From NCBI GenBank assembly GCA_037693485.1, contig CM075346.1, positions 63,917,001 through 63,981,000 on the forward strand: a stretch of 64,000 bases of DNA. The letters run 5' to 3'. This DNA is from Kitagawia praeruptora (Eukaryota > Streptophyta > Magnoliopsida > Apiales > Apiaceae). The position numbers were made by a program, and so were the translations under genes. Each line of letters starts with the position of its first letter. Within the stretch, counting starts at the first letter, position 1. This document shows, in pieces, positions 1 to 11,769 of this stretch. The notes beneath the pieces are model-generated. The model was not told the DNA's origin and did not search any database. It saw nothing but the letters and a program-made list of their open reading frames with translations.

Positions 1-415
1 ACACTAGTGTATAAAGACGAACCCTAACCCGAGTCTCGAAAAAGGCCATTAAAACTTCAAGGAAAACCTGATCAGTTTTCTTAGAAGTTGGGGGGCAAAT
101 GATATGGGCTGAAAGTAAGCCCTAAAGACACATTTAATGTAGCATTAATTAGACCCAATATGGTCCGAACGTGGGGCCCACCAGATGGGCTCAAACGCTA
201 TTTATGATATTAATTTCGTAATTAATATTAAGGGTAATAACCAGCTCAGCAATAAGAGTCAAATAAGGATATTACTCCTGCCTCACTTAGCCCCCAAGGC
301 ACCTACTTCAATAAGGAAACTGATTCCAACAAGGAAGGAGTCTAGAACCTTCCTCAAGGCGGTGGCTTGTCCACCAAGTATTCGAATCCTACCATAATTC
401 TAAGGCTTCTCAGCC

Positions 416-422
416 TATATAA
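416..422 (+). promoter_or_regulatory. TATA-like box in duplicated unit, copy 1
   Basis: TATATAA followed by GGGCCTGACCCC, about 30 bp before a run resembling an LTR R/U5 border (ATGAGATACGTAGGCA near 471-486). The layout resembles an LTR promoter, but no PBS or paired LTR was found, so the role is inferred. Confidence 0.35.
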
Positions 423-2166
423 GGGCCTGACCCCTCATTCTCAGAACTATATCTTGGCTTGATTCTCAATATGAGATACGTAGGCACTCTGTGAGGACCG
501 ATCAGTCTCAAAACACGGAAACAGCCATTAAAGCTCGAAGCTCCCCAACCCTTTGCATTAAATGCACACAAACCCTAGTCGCAATATTGATAACCTAGTT
601 TTTATTCCACAACAATATAGTAATTCTGATTTCTTATTAAATTCGTATCAGATTCGATATTTATCGGAATGCTATGATTTTGGTCTTGTTGGAAAGATAA
701 TTTGATTATCTTCATTTGTCGTTCTTTGTGTTTTCTGAAATTAAGCATGTAAACATGTCAAAATCTGCCATTTGTGTAATTTGTTGCATTAATTTCTGTT
801 GATATGTCATAACTTCGAAAATTAGTAGTAAATTGAGTTTTCATCCGATTATTACAAGTAATATCATTCTGGAAAGACCTTTTCGTGTTCTACGTATCTG
901 TTCATGTTTCTCTGTCAAATTCTGTGATTTTGATATCTTGAACATCAAATTATTGTTGTGATCAGGGGCTGATTCTGTTCTTCTAGTCCGCATTTTCATT
1001 GTTTCTGAATTCGTTACTTCTCCGTTTTTAATGAGCCTTACCATTCTGGAAAGGTCTCGGAACCTCTACGACTTTCATGTTTTATACGTTTTCATTTGAA
1101 TTAATATTTATAGAGTAAATTGTCTTTCTTTGGAACTGGTCAATTCTGATTTTTTAGCTTCTATAGTGTATTTTGTTTGATATTTAGTTTTATGATATTA
1201 GATCAACTTGATTTTGATTATTTATGGTATAAGTATGATTTTGAGACATCTTTCTGGAGTAAGTTATGTGTAAGTTATTTGTGGTTTTAATATGATTTGG
1301 GAGTTCGAAATACATCCGTCGCGAGTGGATAATCTCGTGTTTGGCACTTCCTATGCGATGTATAAATAGCGTAGGCATGTTGCCGGAGTAGTGGGACACA
1401 TATAGTCATGACTAGTCAGTTTGTGTGTGCTTGGCCATTCTGGGTAGCATGTGCTTATTGCTTTGCGATCCCTGCCTGAATTCAGGTGGTATTTGTGTTG
1501 TGCTATGCCACTGTTTGTGTAAGATCGTCTCCCATGTTAGTAAATAAATTACTTTGGATATAGTTTGTAAGTGTAAGGGTATATGTAAGATTATGATTAT
1601 ATATTATCAGTTGTGCTTTCGTGATTAATTGTGATTATTATTTATAAGAGTAATATATTTTGATTTGTGAGCGCTTGTTTTTATATTTTGAGTTGAGTAT
1701 CCATTTTATATTATCTTAATCGCTATGTCTTATTGTTCTTTATTCAGATATTCAATTTTGTTCTTAATCTCATGTCTTAATCTTTGTTCAGTTATATTTT
1801 CATCATATTTAATTTTGTTCATCTTGTGCTTTGTTTTGTATCCGTATATGAGACTTTCGCTCACTGTCGGTTCTTTGTTTTTCTTATTCCTACCGGCAGG
1901 TGGGCTACCTTTGGGAAGAGTGCGAGTTGCGATATTTGGAGATTTTAGTTGTATTTTTAATTTATGAATTGTAAGATATTGGATTTTGAGAAGTTGTATC
2001 GTTTTATTCGATTTTTAGTGGATTTTAAAATTAAGTGTATTTGTTGGGTTGTTAAATAGCTAGTAATAAGAATAAAAATGTATTTAATATAAATAATTAA
2101 GACACAAATTTTTAATAGTACTGATTTACACTGGTTACTACATTTGTAGGTTTTCTACGGAATTAT

Positions 2167-2598
2167 TGTAACGCCCCCTAATCCCTTACTAGGAATCCGG
2201 GTCGTCACATCCTTAACCATACACACACATACCTTTGCGGAATATTACATCACCTGCTCAAAATATAATCTACAATAATATTCATAATGAACTCCATAGT
2301 CTACTCCATGGGTTATAGTCTTAGAACATAACATGAATTCTCAAAAGTTATTACACATCAGAGTATCCTCCAAAATCTTATTACAACTTCAAAATACAAG
2401 ATAATACAGCATTAAACAACTTTTTTCCAGCTTACATCATTCTCAGATACTAGAAGTCTAACGTGCTGAATCAATTTCCTTTTTCCTTCCCTTTGTCACG
2501 GTCCGCAGTACTAGTACCAGCTCTGCTTGCCGCTATTTTATAATATTTAAAATAGCAAGAATGAGCCAATAATTGCCCAATAAGTTTTATACACCAGA

Positions 2599-2641
<43 letters not shown>

Positions 2642-2813
2642 TCAAAGATATAATTTGGACTTCATCAATGTACTTTTCAAAATCATTTCGAAAATATTTT
2701 CCCATTTGACACTTCAATAAACATTTGAACCCTTAGATCCTCCTACTTTCGATATTACTCATATATATTTACACAAAACCTTTTCAAGAAATGAACCCCC
2801 ATATTTTATTTAA
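2167..2813. mobile_element. Truncated copy of the gypsy-type LTR
   Basis: Starts with TGTAACGCCCCC, preceded by ATTAT at 2162-2166, exactly as in the complete LTR at 6476. Only the first 647 bp are present; the rest is replaced by the GC-rich block. Because the 5-bp flank is shared, the LTR was already inserted before the segment was duplicated. Confidence 0.8.
2602..2640. repeat. AT dinucleotide microsatellite
   Basis: Uninterrupted AT repeat of about 39 bp. The matching site in the second copy (6911-6959) is about 10 bp longer. Confidence 0.9.
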
Positions 2814-3290
2814 AGATTTGATGTCGAAGACGGCCGACCGAAATACGGCCGATTAAGGCACCGAGGGCATTCCAGCCGACTGACATTGATAGTCAGCACG
2901 AGGTTTCGCCCAGCCGACCGAGAACCGGCCGACCGAGCTCCAATGGAAGGCTCCGGCCGACCGACATCGGTCATCGCGTCGAGATTTTGCTTCGATCGAC
3001 TAGAAAAAAAATAATTTTGGCCGATCGGGTCTCTGCCGACCGGCTCACCGGGGGCGTTTTGGCCTACCGACGTCGGTTATCGGTATGAGAAATATTTTGG
3101 CCGACCGCCTCACCGGGGCCGTTTTGGCCGACCGACGTCGATTGTCTGTAAGAGGTTTTGGTACGGCCGACTGACAGTGGTGGTCGAGTCGAGTTTTCAC
3201 ATTTTTGTTTTTGTTTCTCCGTCTTGACGACCAAGATCACTATGGATATTGTTTTGAACAAGACAACCAAGTGAGAGCTGAATTTGAAAT
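2814..3290. other. GC-rich block with repeated GGCCGACCGA motif
   Basis: This block is strikingly GC-rich beside AT-rich neighbours. It is built from diverged copies of GGCCGACCGA with interspersed CATCGGTC. A short minus-strand ORF (3064-3270) is a by-product of the repeats. No gene is recognised. It joins the truncated LTR to the 10-bp array. Confidence 0.7.
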
Positions 3291-4250
3291 TAGCACCGTT
3301 TAGTGCCGTTTAGTACCGTTTAGCACCGTTTAACGCCGTTTAGCGTCGTTTAACATCGTTTAAACGTCGTTTAAGGCTATTTAACACCGTTTAGTGTCAT
3401 TTAGTGCCGTTTAGCACTGTTTAATGCCGTTTAGCGTCGTTTAAAGCAATTTAGCACCGTTTAGTGTCGTTTAGTGCCGTTTAGCACCGTTTAACGCCGT
3501 TTAGCATCGTTTAACATTGTTTAAACGTCATTTAAGGCTATTTAGCACCGTTTAGTGTCGTTTAGTGTCGTTTAGCACCGTTTAACGCCGTTTAACGCCG
3601 TTTAACGTCGTTTAACATCGTTTAAATGTCGTTTAATGCTATTTAACACTGTTTAGTGTCGTTTAGTGCCGTTTAGCACCGTTTAACACCGTTTAGCGTC
3701 GTTTAACATCGTTTAAACGTCGTTTAAGGCAATTTAGCACCGTTTAGTGTCGTTTAGTGCCGTTTAGCACCGTTTAACGCCGTTTAGCATCGTTTAACAT
3801 CGTTTAAACGCCATTTAAGGCTATTTAGCACCGTTTAGTGTCGTTTAGTGCCGTTTAGCACCGTTTAACGCCGTTTAGCGTCGTTTAACATCGTTTAAAC
3901 GTCGTTTAAGGCTATTTAGCACCGTTTAGTGTCGTTTAGTGCCGTTTAGCACCGTTTAATGTCGTTTAGCGTCGTTTAACATCGTTTAAACGTCGTTTAA
4001 GGCAATTTAGCACCGTTTAGTGTCGTTTAGTGCCGTTTAGCACTGTTTAACGCCGTTTAGCATCGTTTAAATGTCGTTTATGGCTATTTAGCACCGTTTA
4101 GTGTCGTTTAGTGCTATTTAGCACCGTTTAACGCCGTTTAGCACCGTTTAGTGTTGTTTAGTGCCGCTTAGCACCGTTTAATGCCGTTTAGCGTCGTTTA
4201 ACATCGTTTAAACGTCGTTTAAGGCTGATTAGTGCCGATTAACATCAAAT
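3291..4250. repeat. 10-bp phased tandem array with about 91-bp higher-order repeat
   Basis: The array has about 95 units of the form NNNCCGTTTA or NNNTCGTTTA, nearly all exactly 10 bp with an occasional 11-bp unit. Variants recur in order (gcac, gtgt, gtgc, gcac, acgc, gcgt, acat, aacgt, aggct), giving a higher-order unit of about 91 bp. The marker AAGGCTATTT or AAGGCAATTT appears near 3725, 3816, 3907 and 3998. There are no spacers, so it is not CRISPR, and it has no coding potential. It looks like a young minisatellite. Confidence 0.9.
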
Positions 4251-4724
4251 TAACATTGTCATAAATGCGTCGGTCGCTCTACGCTTTACATCAAGAAAAT
4301 ACTCATGAAACACTAGTGTATAAAGACGAACCCTAACCCGAGTCTCGAAAAAGGCCATTAAAACTTCAAGGAAAACCTGATCAGTTTTCTTAGAAGTTGG
4401 GGGGCAAATGATATGGGCTGAAAGTAAGCCCTAAAGACACATTTAATGTAGCATTAATTAGACCCAATATGGTCCGAACGTGGGGCCCACCAGATGGGCT
4501 CAAACGCTATTTATGATATTAATTTCGTAATTAATATTAAGGGTAATAACCAGCTCAGCAATAAGAGTCAAATAAGGATATTACTCCTGCCTCACTTAGC
4601 CCCCAAGGCACCTACTTCAATAAGGAAACTGATTCCAACAAGGAAGGAGTCTAGAACCTTCCTCAAGGCGGTGGCTTGTCCACCAAGTATTCGAATCCTA
4701 CCATAATTCTAAGGCTTCTCAGCC

Positions 4725-4731
4725 TATATAA
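4725..4731 (+). promoter_or_regulatory. TATA-like box in duplicated unit, copy 2
   Basis: Same TATATAAGGGCC context as at 416 in the first copy, and subject to the same doubts. Confidence 0.35.
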
Positions 4732-6907
4732 GGGCCTGACCCCTCATTCTCAGAACTATATCTTGGCTTGATTCTCAATATGAGATACGTAGGCACTCTG
4801 TGAGGACCGATCAGTCTCAAAACACGGAAACAGCCATTAAAGCTCGAAGCTCCCCAACCCTTTGCATTAAATGCACACAAACCCTAGTCGCAATATTGAT
4901 AACCTAGTTTTTATTCCACAACAATATAGTAATTCTGATTTCTTATTAAATTCGTATCAGATTCGATATTTATCGGAATGCTATGATTTTGGTCTTGTTG
5001 GAAAGATAATTTGATTATCTTCATTTGTCGTTCTTTGTGTTTTCTGAAATTAAGCATGTAAACATGTCAAAATCTGCCATTTGTGTAATTTGTTGCATTA
5101 ATTTCTGTTGATATGTCATAACTTCGAAAATTAGTAGTAAATTGAGTTTTCATCCGATTATTACAAGTAATATCATTCTGGAAAGACCTTTTCGTGTTCT
5201 ACGTATCTGTTCATGTTTCTCTGTCAAATTCTGTGATTTTGATATCTTGAACATCAAATTATTGTTGTGATCAGGGGCTGATTCTGTTCTTCTAGTCCGC
5301 ATTTTCATTGTTTCTGAATTCGTTACTTCTCCGTTTTTAATGAGCCTTACCATTCTGGAAAGGTCTCGGAACCTCTACGACTTTCATGTTTTATACGTTT
5401 TCATTTGAATTAATATTTATAGAGTAAATTGTCTTTCTTTGGAACTGGTCAATTCTGATTTTTTAGCTTCTATAGTGTATTTTGTTTGATATTTAGTTTT
5501 ATGATATTAGATCAACTTGTTTTTGATTATTTATGGTATAAGTATGATTTTGAGACATCTTTCTGGAGTAAGTTATGTGTAAGTTATTTGTGGTTTTAAT
5601 ATGATTTGGGAGTTCGAAATACATCCGTCGCGAGCGGATAATCTCGTGTTTGGCACTTCCTATGCGATGTATAAATAGCGTAGGCATGTTGCCGGAGTAG
5701 TGGGACACATATAGTCATGACTAGTCAGTTTGTGTGTGCTTGGCCATTCTGGGTAGCATGTGCTTATTGCTTTGCGATCCCTGTCTGAATTCAGGTGGTA
5801 TTTGTGTTGTGCTATGCCACTGTTTGTGTAAAATCGTCTCCCATGTTAGTAAATAAATTACTTTGGATATACTTTGTAAGTGTAAGGGTATATGTAAGAT
5901 TATGATTATATATTATCAGTTGTGCTTTCGTGATTAATTGTGATTATTATTTATAAGAGTAATATATTTTGATTTGTGAGCGCTTGTTTTTATATTTTGA
6001 GTTGAGTATCCATTTTATATTATCTTAATCGCTATGTCTTATTGTTCTTTATTCAGATATTCAATTTTGTTCTTAATCTCATGTCTTAATCTTTGTTCAG
6101 TTATATTTTCATCATATTTAATTTTGTTCATCTTGTGCTTTGTTTTGTATCCGTATATGAGCCTTTCGCTCACTGTCGGTTCTTTGTTTTTCTTATTCCT
6201 ACCGGCAGGTGGGCTACCTTTGGGAAGAGTGCGAGTTGCGATATTTGGAGATTTTAGTTGTATTTTTAATTTATGAATTGTAAGATATTGGATTTTGAGA
6301 AGTTGTATCGTTTTATTCGATTTTTAGTGGATTTTAAAATTAAGTGTATTTGTTGGGTTGTTAAATAGCTAGTAATAAGAATAAAAATGTATTTAATATA
6401 AATAATTAAGACACAAATTTTTAATAGTACTGATTTACACTGGTTACTACATTTGTAGGTTTTCTACGGAATTATTGTAACGCCCCCTAATCCCTTACTA
6501 GGAATCCGGGTCGTCACATCCTTAACCATACACACACATACCTTTGCGGAATATTACATCACCTGCTCAAAATATAATCTACAATAATATTCATAATGAA
6601 CTCCATAGTCTACTCCATGGATTATAGTCTTAGAACATAACATGAATTCTCAAAAGTTATTACACATCAGAGTATCCTCCAAAATCTTATTACAACTTCA
6701 AAATACAAGATAATACAGCATTAAACAACTCTTTTCCAGCTTACATCCTTCTCAGATACTAGAAGGCTAACGTGCTGAATCAATTTCCTTTTTCCTTCCC
6801 TTTGTCACGGTCCGCAGTACTAGTACCAGCTCTGTTTGCCGCTGTTTTATAATATTTAAAATAGCAAGAATGAGCAAATAATTGCCCAATAAGTTTTATA
6901 CACCAGA

Positions 6908-6910
<3 letters not shown>

Positions 6911-6959
<49 letters not shown>
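6911..6959. repeat. AT dinucleotide microsatellite
   Basis: Perfect AT repeat of about 49 bp inside the LTR, allelic to the shorter tract at 2602. Confidence 0.9.
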
Positions 6960-6960
<1 letters not shown>

Positions 6961-8734
6961 TCAAAGATATAATTTGGACTTCATCAATGTACTTTTCAAA
7001 ATCATTTCGAAAATATTTTCCCATTTGACACTTCAATAAACATTTGAACCCTTAGATCCTCCTAATTTCGATATTACTCATATATATTTCCACAAAACCT
7101 TTTCAAGAAATGAACCCCCATATTTTATTTAACATACTGAAATTTTCTCACAAAAACTGAGTGAGGACATACTATTCATACTGCAATTAATACGCCCGTT
7201 CAAGTACTAATTACACTTATCAAATACTTCTGATGGACTATATTTAGGAGATTCTTATCCGCTTGGCTGTAAAGGATGATCAGTCCTTACATCTATCAAT
7301 TTACTACCGGTAGAAGGATGAGCCGACTAATTAGCTTGGTACTCTCACCCAGGATGAGCCAACTTAGCTCGGTACTCTCACCCAAGCCGCATCCGGGCTT
7401 TCATACATATTTGTTGGGCCGGCCACCGTACCAGTCTCTTATGTTATCTCCAGTCCAGAACCTAGGGTACCAGAGTACCCCTGGGCACCTTCAGTACTTA
7501 TCATCTTAGATGTCACGTATAATTCCACGTGCACCTCAATTCATAATAACTATTATCGTTCAGAAACAACGAACGATTACTACTTCCAATAAATTACTTC
7601 CCTCTCGAAATATAAGAGGAAAATAAAAGAATGATTGCTTTGACCATGGATTCGAAGAAAATGATCACGATCAAATCTCTCATCACCTCCCATAATTAAC
7701 ATTACTCCCCTTAATAACAAGATAGTTTTCCAAAACATTTTATCTCCCTTCGAGTACGAACAATGTACCTCGATACTTGTCCCAATCATATGGACCAATA
7801 ACTCTTATACATACTACTATACTTATATACTATCCAGATAACATTCACAACAATAATATATACATGCATTCAATTGCATCAATATCCGGTATTTGAGTAA
7901 CGAGGTAAAATACTTGCAACTTATAGATAAAACATTTTCAACTGACATATACCATACATTGAAACATATATACTCTGAACAATAGAGTAAGGTTTAGTAT
8001 ACTTTCCTGGTGCTCCGGATGTAGTAGGGGCTCATAGCGGGGTCCGACAATTTAAAAAAAGTAAAGAAAACACGCGATTAATCCCCTATACAATCCACTT
8101 ATAACCCAACGCTCAGACACTTAAGCCAATCACAAACAAGGCACTAAGGGGTCCCTCTAGACTCGTACTAAGTCCATGTTAATCGACAAACACCTTAGTC
8201 ATAAGTTTAGTCCAAAATTGTTCCTCAAATTCATGTTATGCATAACCATTTTTAACCTCGTTTTTTACACCAATATGTTGCCTTGATAATTCTTAACAAA
8301 TTTCCTGTTGTAGTCGACTCGAAATTCCTCTTTTAACTTAGCCAAAACGGATGGCCAAAGTAGTACCTCTAGAGTTGACTTTCCTGAGAATTACTATTCC
8401 TCAACTAGCACTCTAACACTTTTAATAAATCACTAGAAACATCATTAAATATGAAACCACCTCTATAATCATCTTTGGTATTTGTAATATTTATCATAAA
8501 AGTTCCGTTTCGAAAACACGGGTCTAGATAGGTGAAATATATTTTCAAAGTTGGGTCAACTGCGGATTTTTACTATTTGCACTACTTTTACAAAAACGTT
8601 CATAACTCGATAACCGTTAACTCAAATGACGCACCGTTTTTGCATACACAACCTAGAGAATGTCTAGAAGGTAACTAACTCAATATTTGGCTATGGTTAG
8701 AGGACTCATTTTTCGTATTTTACAAAACAGGGCT

Positions 8735-8830
8735 AGGGGTTTACAATGAATAGTGTCATCTCCTTAAGGGGTTTTCAATGAATAGTGTCATCTCCTTAAG
8801 GGGTTTACAATGAATAGTGTCATCTCCTTA
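8735..8830. repeat. Three tandem copies of a 32-bp unit
   Basis: The unit contains AATGAATAGTGTCATCTCC and occurs three times at a 32-bp period (near 8746, 8778 and 8809), with one T/A difference in the middle copy. It lies in the gypsy-type LTR and is a simple local expansion. Confidence 0.9.
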
Positions 8831-8941
8831 AGGGCTGGTCCTTAGCTTCTCTTGAACTCCTCCACACAAGTGTCAAGTAATGGGAGGGTTTAGGTGTTTT
8901 ATTTGCATGGTTCTAACAAGAACACATCTCCTAGTACTATT

Positions 8942-9651
8942 TGTTAGGAATAATTCATGAGTTGTGATGTTAGAATAGAATTTTACTTATACTTCTTGTA
9001 TATCCTGATCTTATAAAGGATTTAGCACTTTGTATAGGATATATGTGTTAGACAGTAATCTGTAGAGTTAAGTCAGGAACAGTGCATCAAGTACTACATG
9101 TCAGGAATTGAGATTGAATCCTGATATGACAAGTCAAATACTGATATGGGATGGTCAGATCCTGATGTGAGATAGAATCCTGATATCAGTCGTGTTACTG
9201 ATGATGTCATTATGGATGCTACAGAAACTGACAAGTGCTATAAAACAGGATCGTTGTTTGAAGAACAATCAAGGAGATATCATGAAGGAAAGAATTTTCT
9301 ATTGATGGAAACTATCAACTGGACGGCAGAACATTGTCATGTATAGATTAACTTTCTGTTATTAGTTGATAGGTAGCATTATAAATACTCTCTCTATATC
9401 ATTGTAAAAAGTGTTGAGTGAGTTCGTGAGGTTTGTAATCGTAAGTATACGAGAGTGCAAATAGAGAGAGATTTGTATTGTCAGCAGCTGCTAAAGGTAT
9501 TTGTACACCTTTGGTAGAGTTTGTATTTGATCTTATTAATACAAACAGTTTGGTTTATTAGTTTGTTCTTGTTTTATTTATTCGAGCAAAAATCATACAT
9601 GATTATATAACTTGTATTCAACCCCCCCATTACAAGTTATCCGAGTTAACA
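8942..9651 (+). mobile_element. Solo LTR of the E1 copia family
   Basis: A 710-bp LTR, TGTTAGGAATAATTC to GAGTTAACA, flanked by CTATT on both sides (8937-8941 and 9652-9656). Its last 180 bp match the truncated 5' LTR of E1 at 11770-11951, including the C-rich tract and the AGTTAACA end. It carries several copies of ATCCTGAT and a TATA box. It inserted into the gypsy-type LTR and then lost its internal region by recombination. Confidence 0.92.
9380..9387 (+). promoter_or_regulatory. TATA box of the E1-family LTR
   Basis: TATAAATA followed by a CT-rich stretch (CTCTCTCTATATC), as expected at the U3/R border. It lies about 270 bp before the LTR end. Confidence 0.6.
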
Positions 9652-10213
9652 CTATTCTTAAACCACTTGGTAATCTAGTTTGGTTTCACACTATTTCTCT
9701 TGATATGTTACACTTGAAAATCTTGCATGGTATTTAATCTTGTCATGTGTTAAATCCATAATCCATAATTTGTTCGCTTAATCGCTTAATCTCGTTATAA
9801 AGTTCTAGCGATTCCTAGAACGTTCTTTGCACTAACTCAGGGGTTTTCGTTCTAAATCATTAAATCACCTTTAATAAAACCATAAAATATAAAATCCTTG
9901 AATACTCAATTTAAATAAATCACTTGTCTTGGTCATATTGAAATGCTCCTCACTGCCCGGTCAAATATTCCATAAAAATAATGTTTGGAATTTATGAATT
10001 TGATCGCGTTTACATACACTTATTTACATCGTAGATTACTAATATAACTTCGAAATATCCATTTCTCATCCCGTACATAGGATAACATGAAAAATTTCTT
10101 AATCCTCAAAAATACTATTCATCCACAATTTTACTATTCATCCATGCAAATCATTATTCATCCCTCAAATGAAAATTTTTCTCAAGTACAGAAATTTGGG
10201 TTATTACAATTAT

Positions 10214-11185
10214 TCTATGTCTAATTTTTATTCAATATTTTTAACACAAATAGAAAAACAATGACAAATTCTTCAATTTTTTTTATTTTCTTAAAATTTG
10301 ATTTATTAATATTAAAATTAATAATTAAGATAATGCTTTTATATCTAAATTAGGATTTATTTGCAACTAAAATAAATTATTAAGATAAAGCTTTTCAATC
10401 TTTTGTGGAAAGGTTTTTATGTTCGATGAATAAATTGCAAAGATTTTCAAATTCGATGACCTAATTGCAAGTTGGGCATCAGTTGAATGATCTTTTCGCT
10501 ATTTATCTCTTCAATTTACACATCATTCTCTTACGTGGCATGTGAGGTGGGCTGACAAAGTAATATTTAACGGACTTCCGTTAAAGTCAAACTCAACTTA
10601 ACAGGCGTGAAAGTTTTTTTTATATTGAGTGACTAGATTGCAAAGTTTAAGTGGTTAAGTTATGAATTGGAAAGTTTTTTGAGTTTGATGATCCACTTGC
10701 AAGTTAGACGCCAGTTTAGTGATGAAAATGCCATTTAACCCATATATTTTGAAATTGAATGGCAAAGGAAAAGTCATCACCAAACCCTAAGAAATTGAAG
10801 GAGAGAGACATAAATGTTTTGGGAAAGAAAAACAACTAGTTAAAAGTTACATTTTCTTATCTAATCATACATAGAATTGTAATTGATTTTTAAAAGTCAA
10901 TCATACAAATAAAGTTAAACTATATTTGAATTTTTCTAGGAAGTGTTGTGGTTTTGGGAAAATGAATAATTCATAATTATTTAGAATAGTTATTATTAAA
11001 ATGAATATATTGTTAAACGTAAGTAAAAAGTAAAATTTAAAAATTATGATTTATGAGTTTTTTTCCCTAATGTCCATTAAGTATTTAACTTTTTTTTTGT
11101 TGTGCAAAAAAATTATAAAAATTTTAAATAACAATGCAAATATGTATATATTTAGAGGCCTAAAATTTTAAAAGGCTTAAAGCCA
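10214..11185. other. AT-rich intergenic DNA
   Basis: This is the sequence originally to the right of the gypsy-type LTR. It is AT-rich with no ORF of interest. A motif related to CAAATTCGATGACCTAATTGCAAGTT recurs in loose form near 10380-10490 and 10620-10720, suggesting an old degraded repeat. Nothing else could be supported. Confidence 0.6.
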
Positions 11186-11431
11186 TTACTTCTCCTGCCT
11201 AGTAGAAGCACCGTCCCCCGGTCTTCGGTGAGCAGATGTAATTGTACATATAGCATATTGACGTTTTACCCTACTCTTTAAGTTTGAAGCAGTTTCATCA
11301 ATCTCCGAGCATCTTTTTGACACGCGATATCTTATCACGAGGAAGCATATTAAGGAAATCATGCTTGTTCCATTCCCTCTAGCAGCTTCAAGAGCTTTGA
11401 TAAGCTTCTTTGAATATGTTAACTTTGTCAT
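11186..11431 (-). pseudogene. eRF1 release factor fragment
   Basis: The minus-strand reading contains KKLIKALEAARGNGTSMISL and then TASNLKSRVKRQ. These are signature stretches of the N-terminal (NIKS) domain of eukaryotic peptide chain release factor 1, which recognises stop codons in the ribosomal A site. Between them the match moves to another frame, where an LPRDKISRVKKMLGD-like segment reads into two stops, then returns, so at least two frameshifts are present. The invariant NIKS motif reads NLKS. Only about 80 of the roughly 430 residues usual for the family remain, and the similarity dissolves after SAHRR. No introns or poly(A) are visible. It is a dead gene fragment; the family assignment is firm. 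Confidence 0.82.
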
Positions 11432-11663
11432 GCATGTTTTTAGCTATTACACATTATCATTATATTGTCTCAAGTAACAAAAATATGAAAATATGTTGCT
11501 ATAGAATAAAAGTATTTACATGTTGTTATGGGTATGGAATTGTGTTGTTATAATTTTGCAATGAACAAAATTTTACATTTTTAATAAAATTAAAAAATTT
11601 GACCTTTTCTCACATGAAAAGTAATATATTTGGATAAAAATAATAAAGAAGTTTTATAAAAAT

Positions 11664-11768
11664 CAAGAATATTCCAGTAGGAGTGAATATTTCACTAAAA
11701 ATGTTAAAACAATTTTTAATGTTAAAACAAGAATATTCCAGTAGAAGTGAATATTTCACTAAAATTGT
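11664..11768. repeat. Short direct duplication beside the E1 LTR
   Basis: AAGAATATTCCAGTAGGAGTGAATATTTCACTAAAA occurs twice in diverged form (11664-11700 and 11729-11767), separated by a TAATGTTAAAAC repeat. It directly abuts the truncated LTR and may mark the break that removed the rest of that LTR. Confidence 0.75.
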
Positions 11769-11769
11769 G

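Larger units (their letters stand above)
1..2813. repeat. First copy of a 2.8-kb segmental duplication
   Basis: This segment recurs at 4310-7132 with a constant offset of 4309 bp. By eye there are under 20 substitutions plus a length change in an AT microsatellite, so identity is above 99 percent. It contains a TATA-like promoter near 416, long AT-rich DNA without a credible gene, and from 2167 the beginning of an LTR. Similarity stops abruptly at about 2813, where this copy runs into GC-rich DNA while the other copy continues through the LTR. Short ORFs shared by both copies (for example 1725-1967) are explained by the duplication and show no domain. The first copy begins at the window edge, so its true left end is unknown. 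Confidence 0.9.
4310..7132. repeat. Second copy of the 2.8-kb segmental duplication
   Basis: Matches 1-2813 at over 99 percent identity. Unlike the first copy, its right end continues into a complete LTR that ends at 10208, so this copy probably preserves the original arrangement. It begins with CACTAGTGTATAAAGACG, immediately after the tandem array. Confidence 0.9.
6476..10208. mobile_element. Complete solo LTR, gypsy (Tekay/Del-like)
   Basis: Begins TGTAACGCCCCC and ends GGGTTATTACA, flanked on both sides by ATTAT (6471-6475 and 10209-10213). It is therefore a whole LTR with an intact target-site duplication and no internal region, i.e. a solo LTR left by LTR-LTR recombination. Its length is 3733 bp, about 3.0 kb without the nested copia solo LTR. 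The termini (TGTAATAACCC on the minus strand and ...GGGGGCGTTACA at its end) resemble plant Tekay/Del chromovirus LTRs, so the element probably reads on the minus strand. The family is inferred from the termini alone, since no gypsy proteins are present. Small ORFs at 7276-7509 and 7580-7798 lie inside and look spurious. Confidence 0.8.

Noticed and set aside
185..397. 70-residue ORF, identical at 4494-4706
   Set aside because: Present twice only because of the duplication, and it lies just upstream of a TATA-like box, so it is probably not transcribed as coding sequence.
1725..1967. 80-residue hydrophobic ORF, repeated at 6034-6276
   Set aside because: Its conservation is explained by the segmental duplication; composition follows T-rich DNA and there is no start context or domain.
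3064..3270. 68-residue minus-strand ORF in the GC-rich block
   Set aside because: Low-complexity translation of a repeated word without homology.
3291..4250. Regular array that could be mistaken for CRISPR or telomere-like repeats
   Set aside because: Units are contiguous 10-mers without spacers and do not match TTTAGGG; it is a minisatellite in a plant genome.
7276..7509. 77- and 72-residue ORFs in the gypsy-type LTR (7276-7509 and 7580-7798)
   Set aside because: They lie within an LTR, have no domain and follow local base composition.
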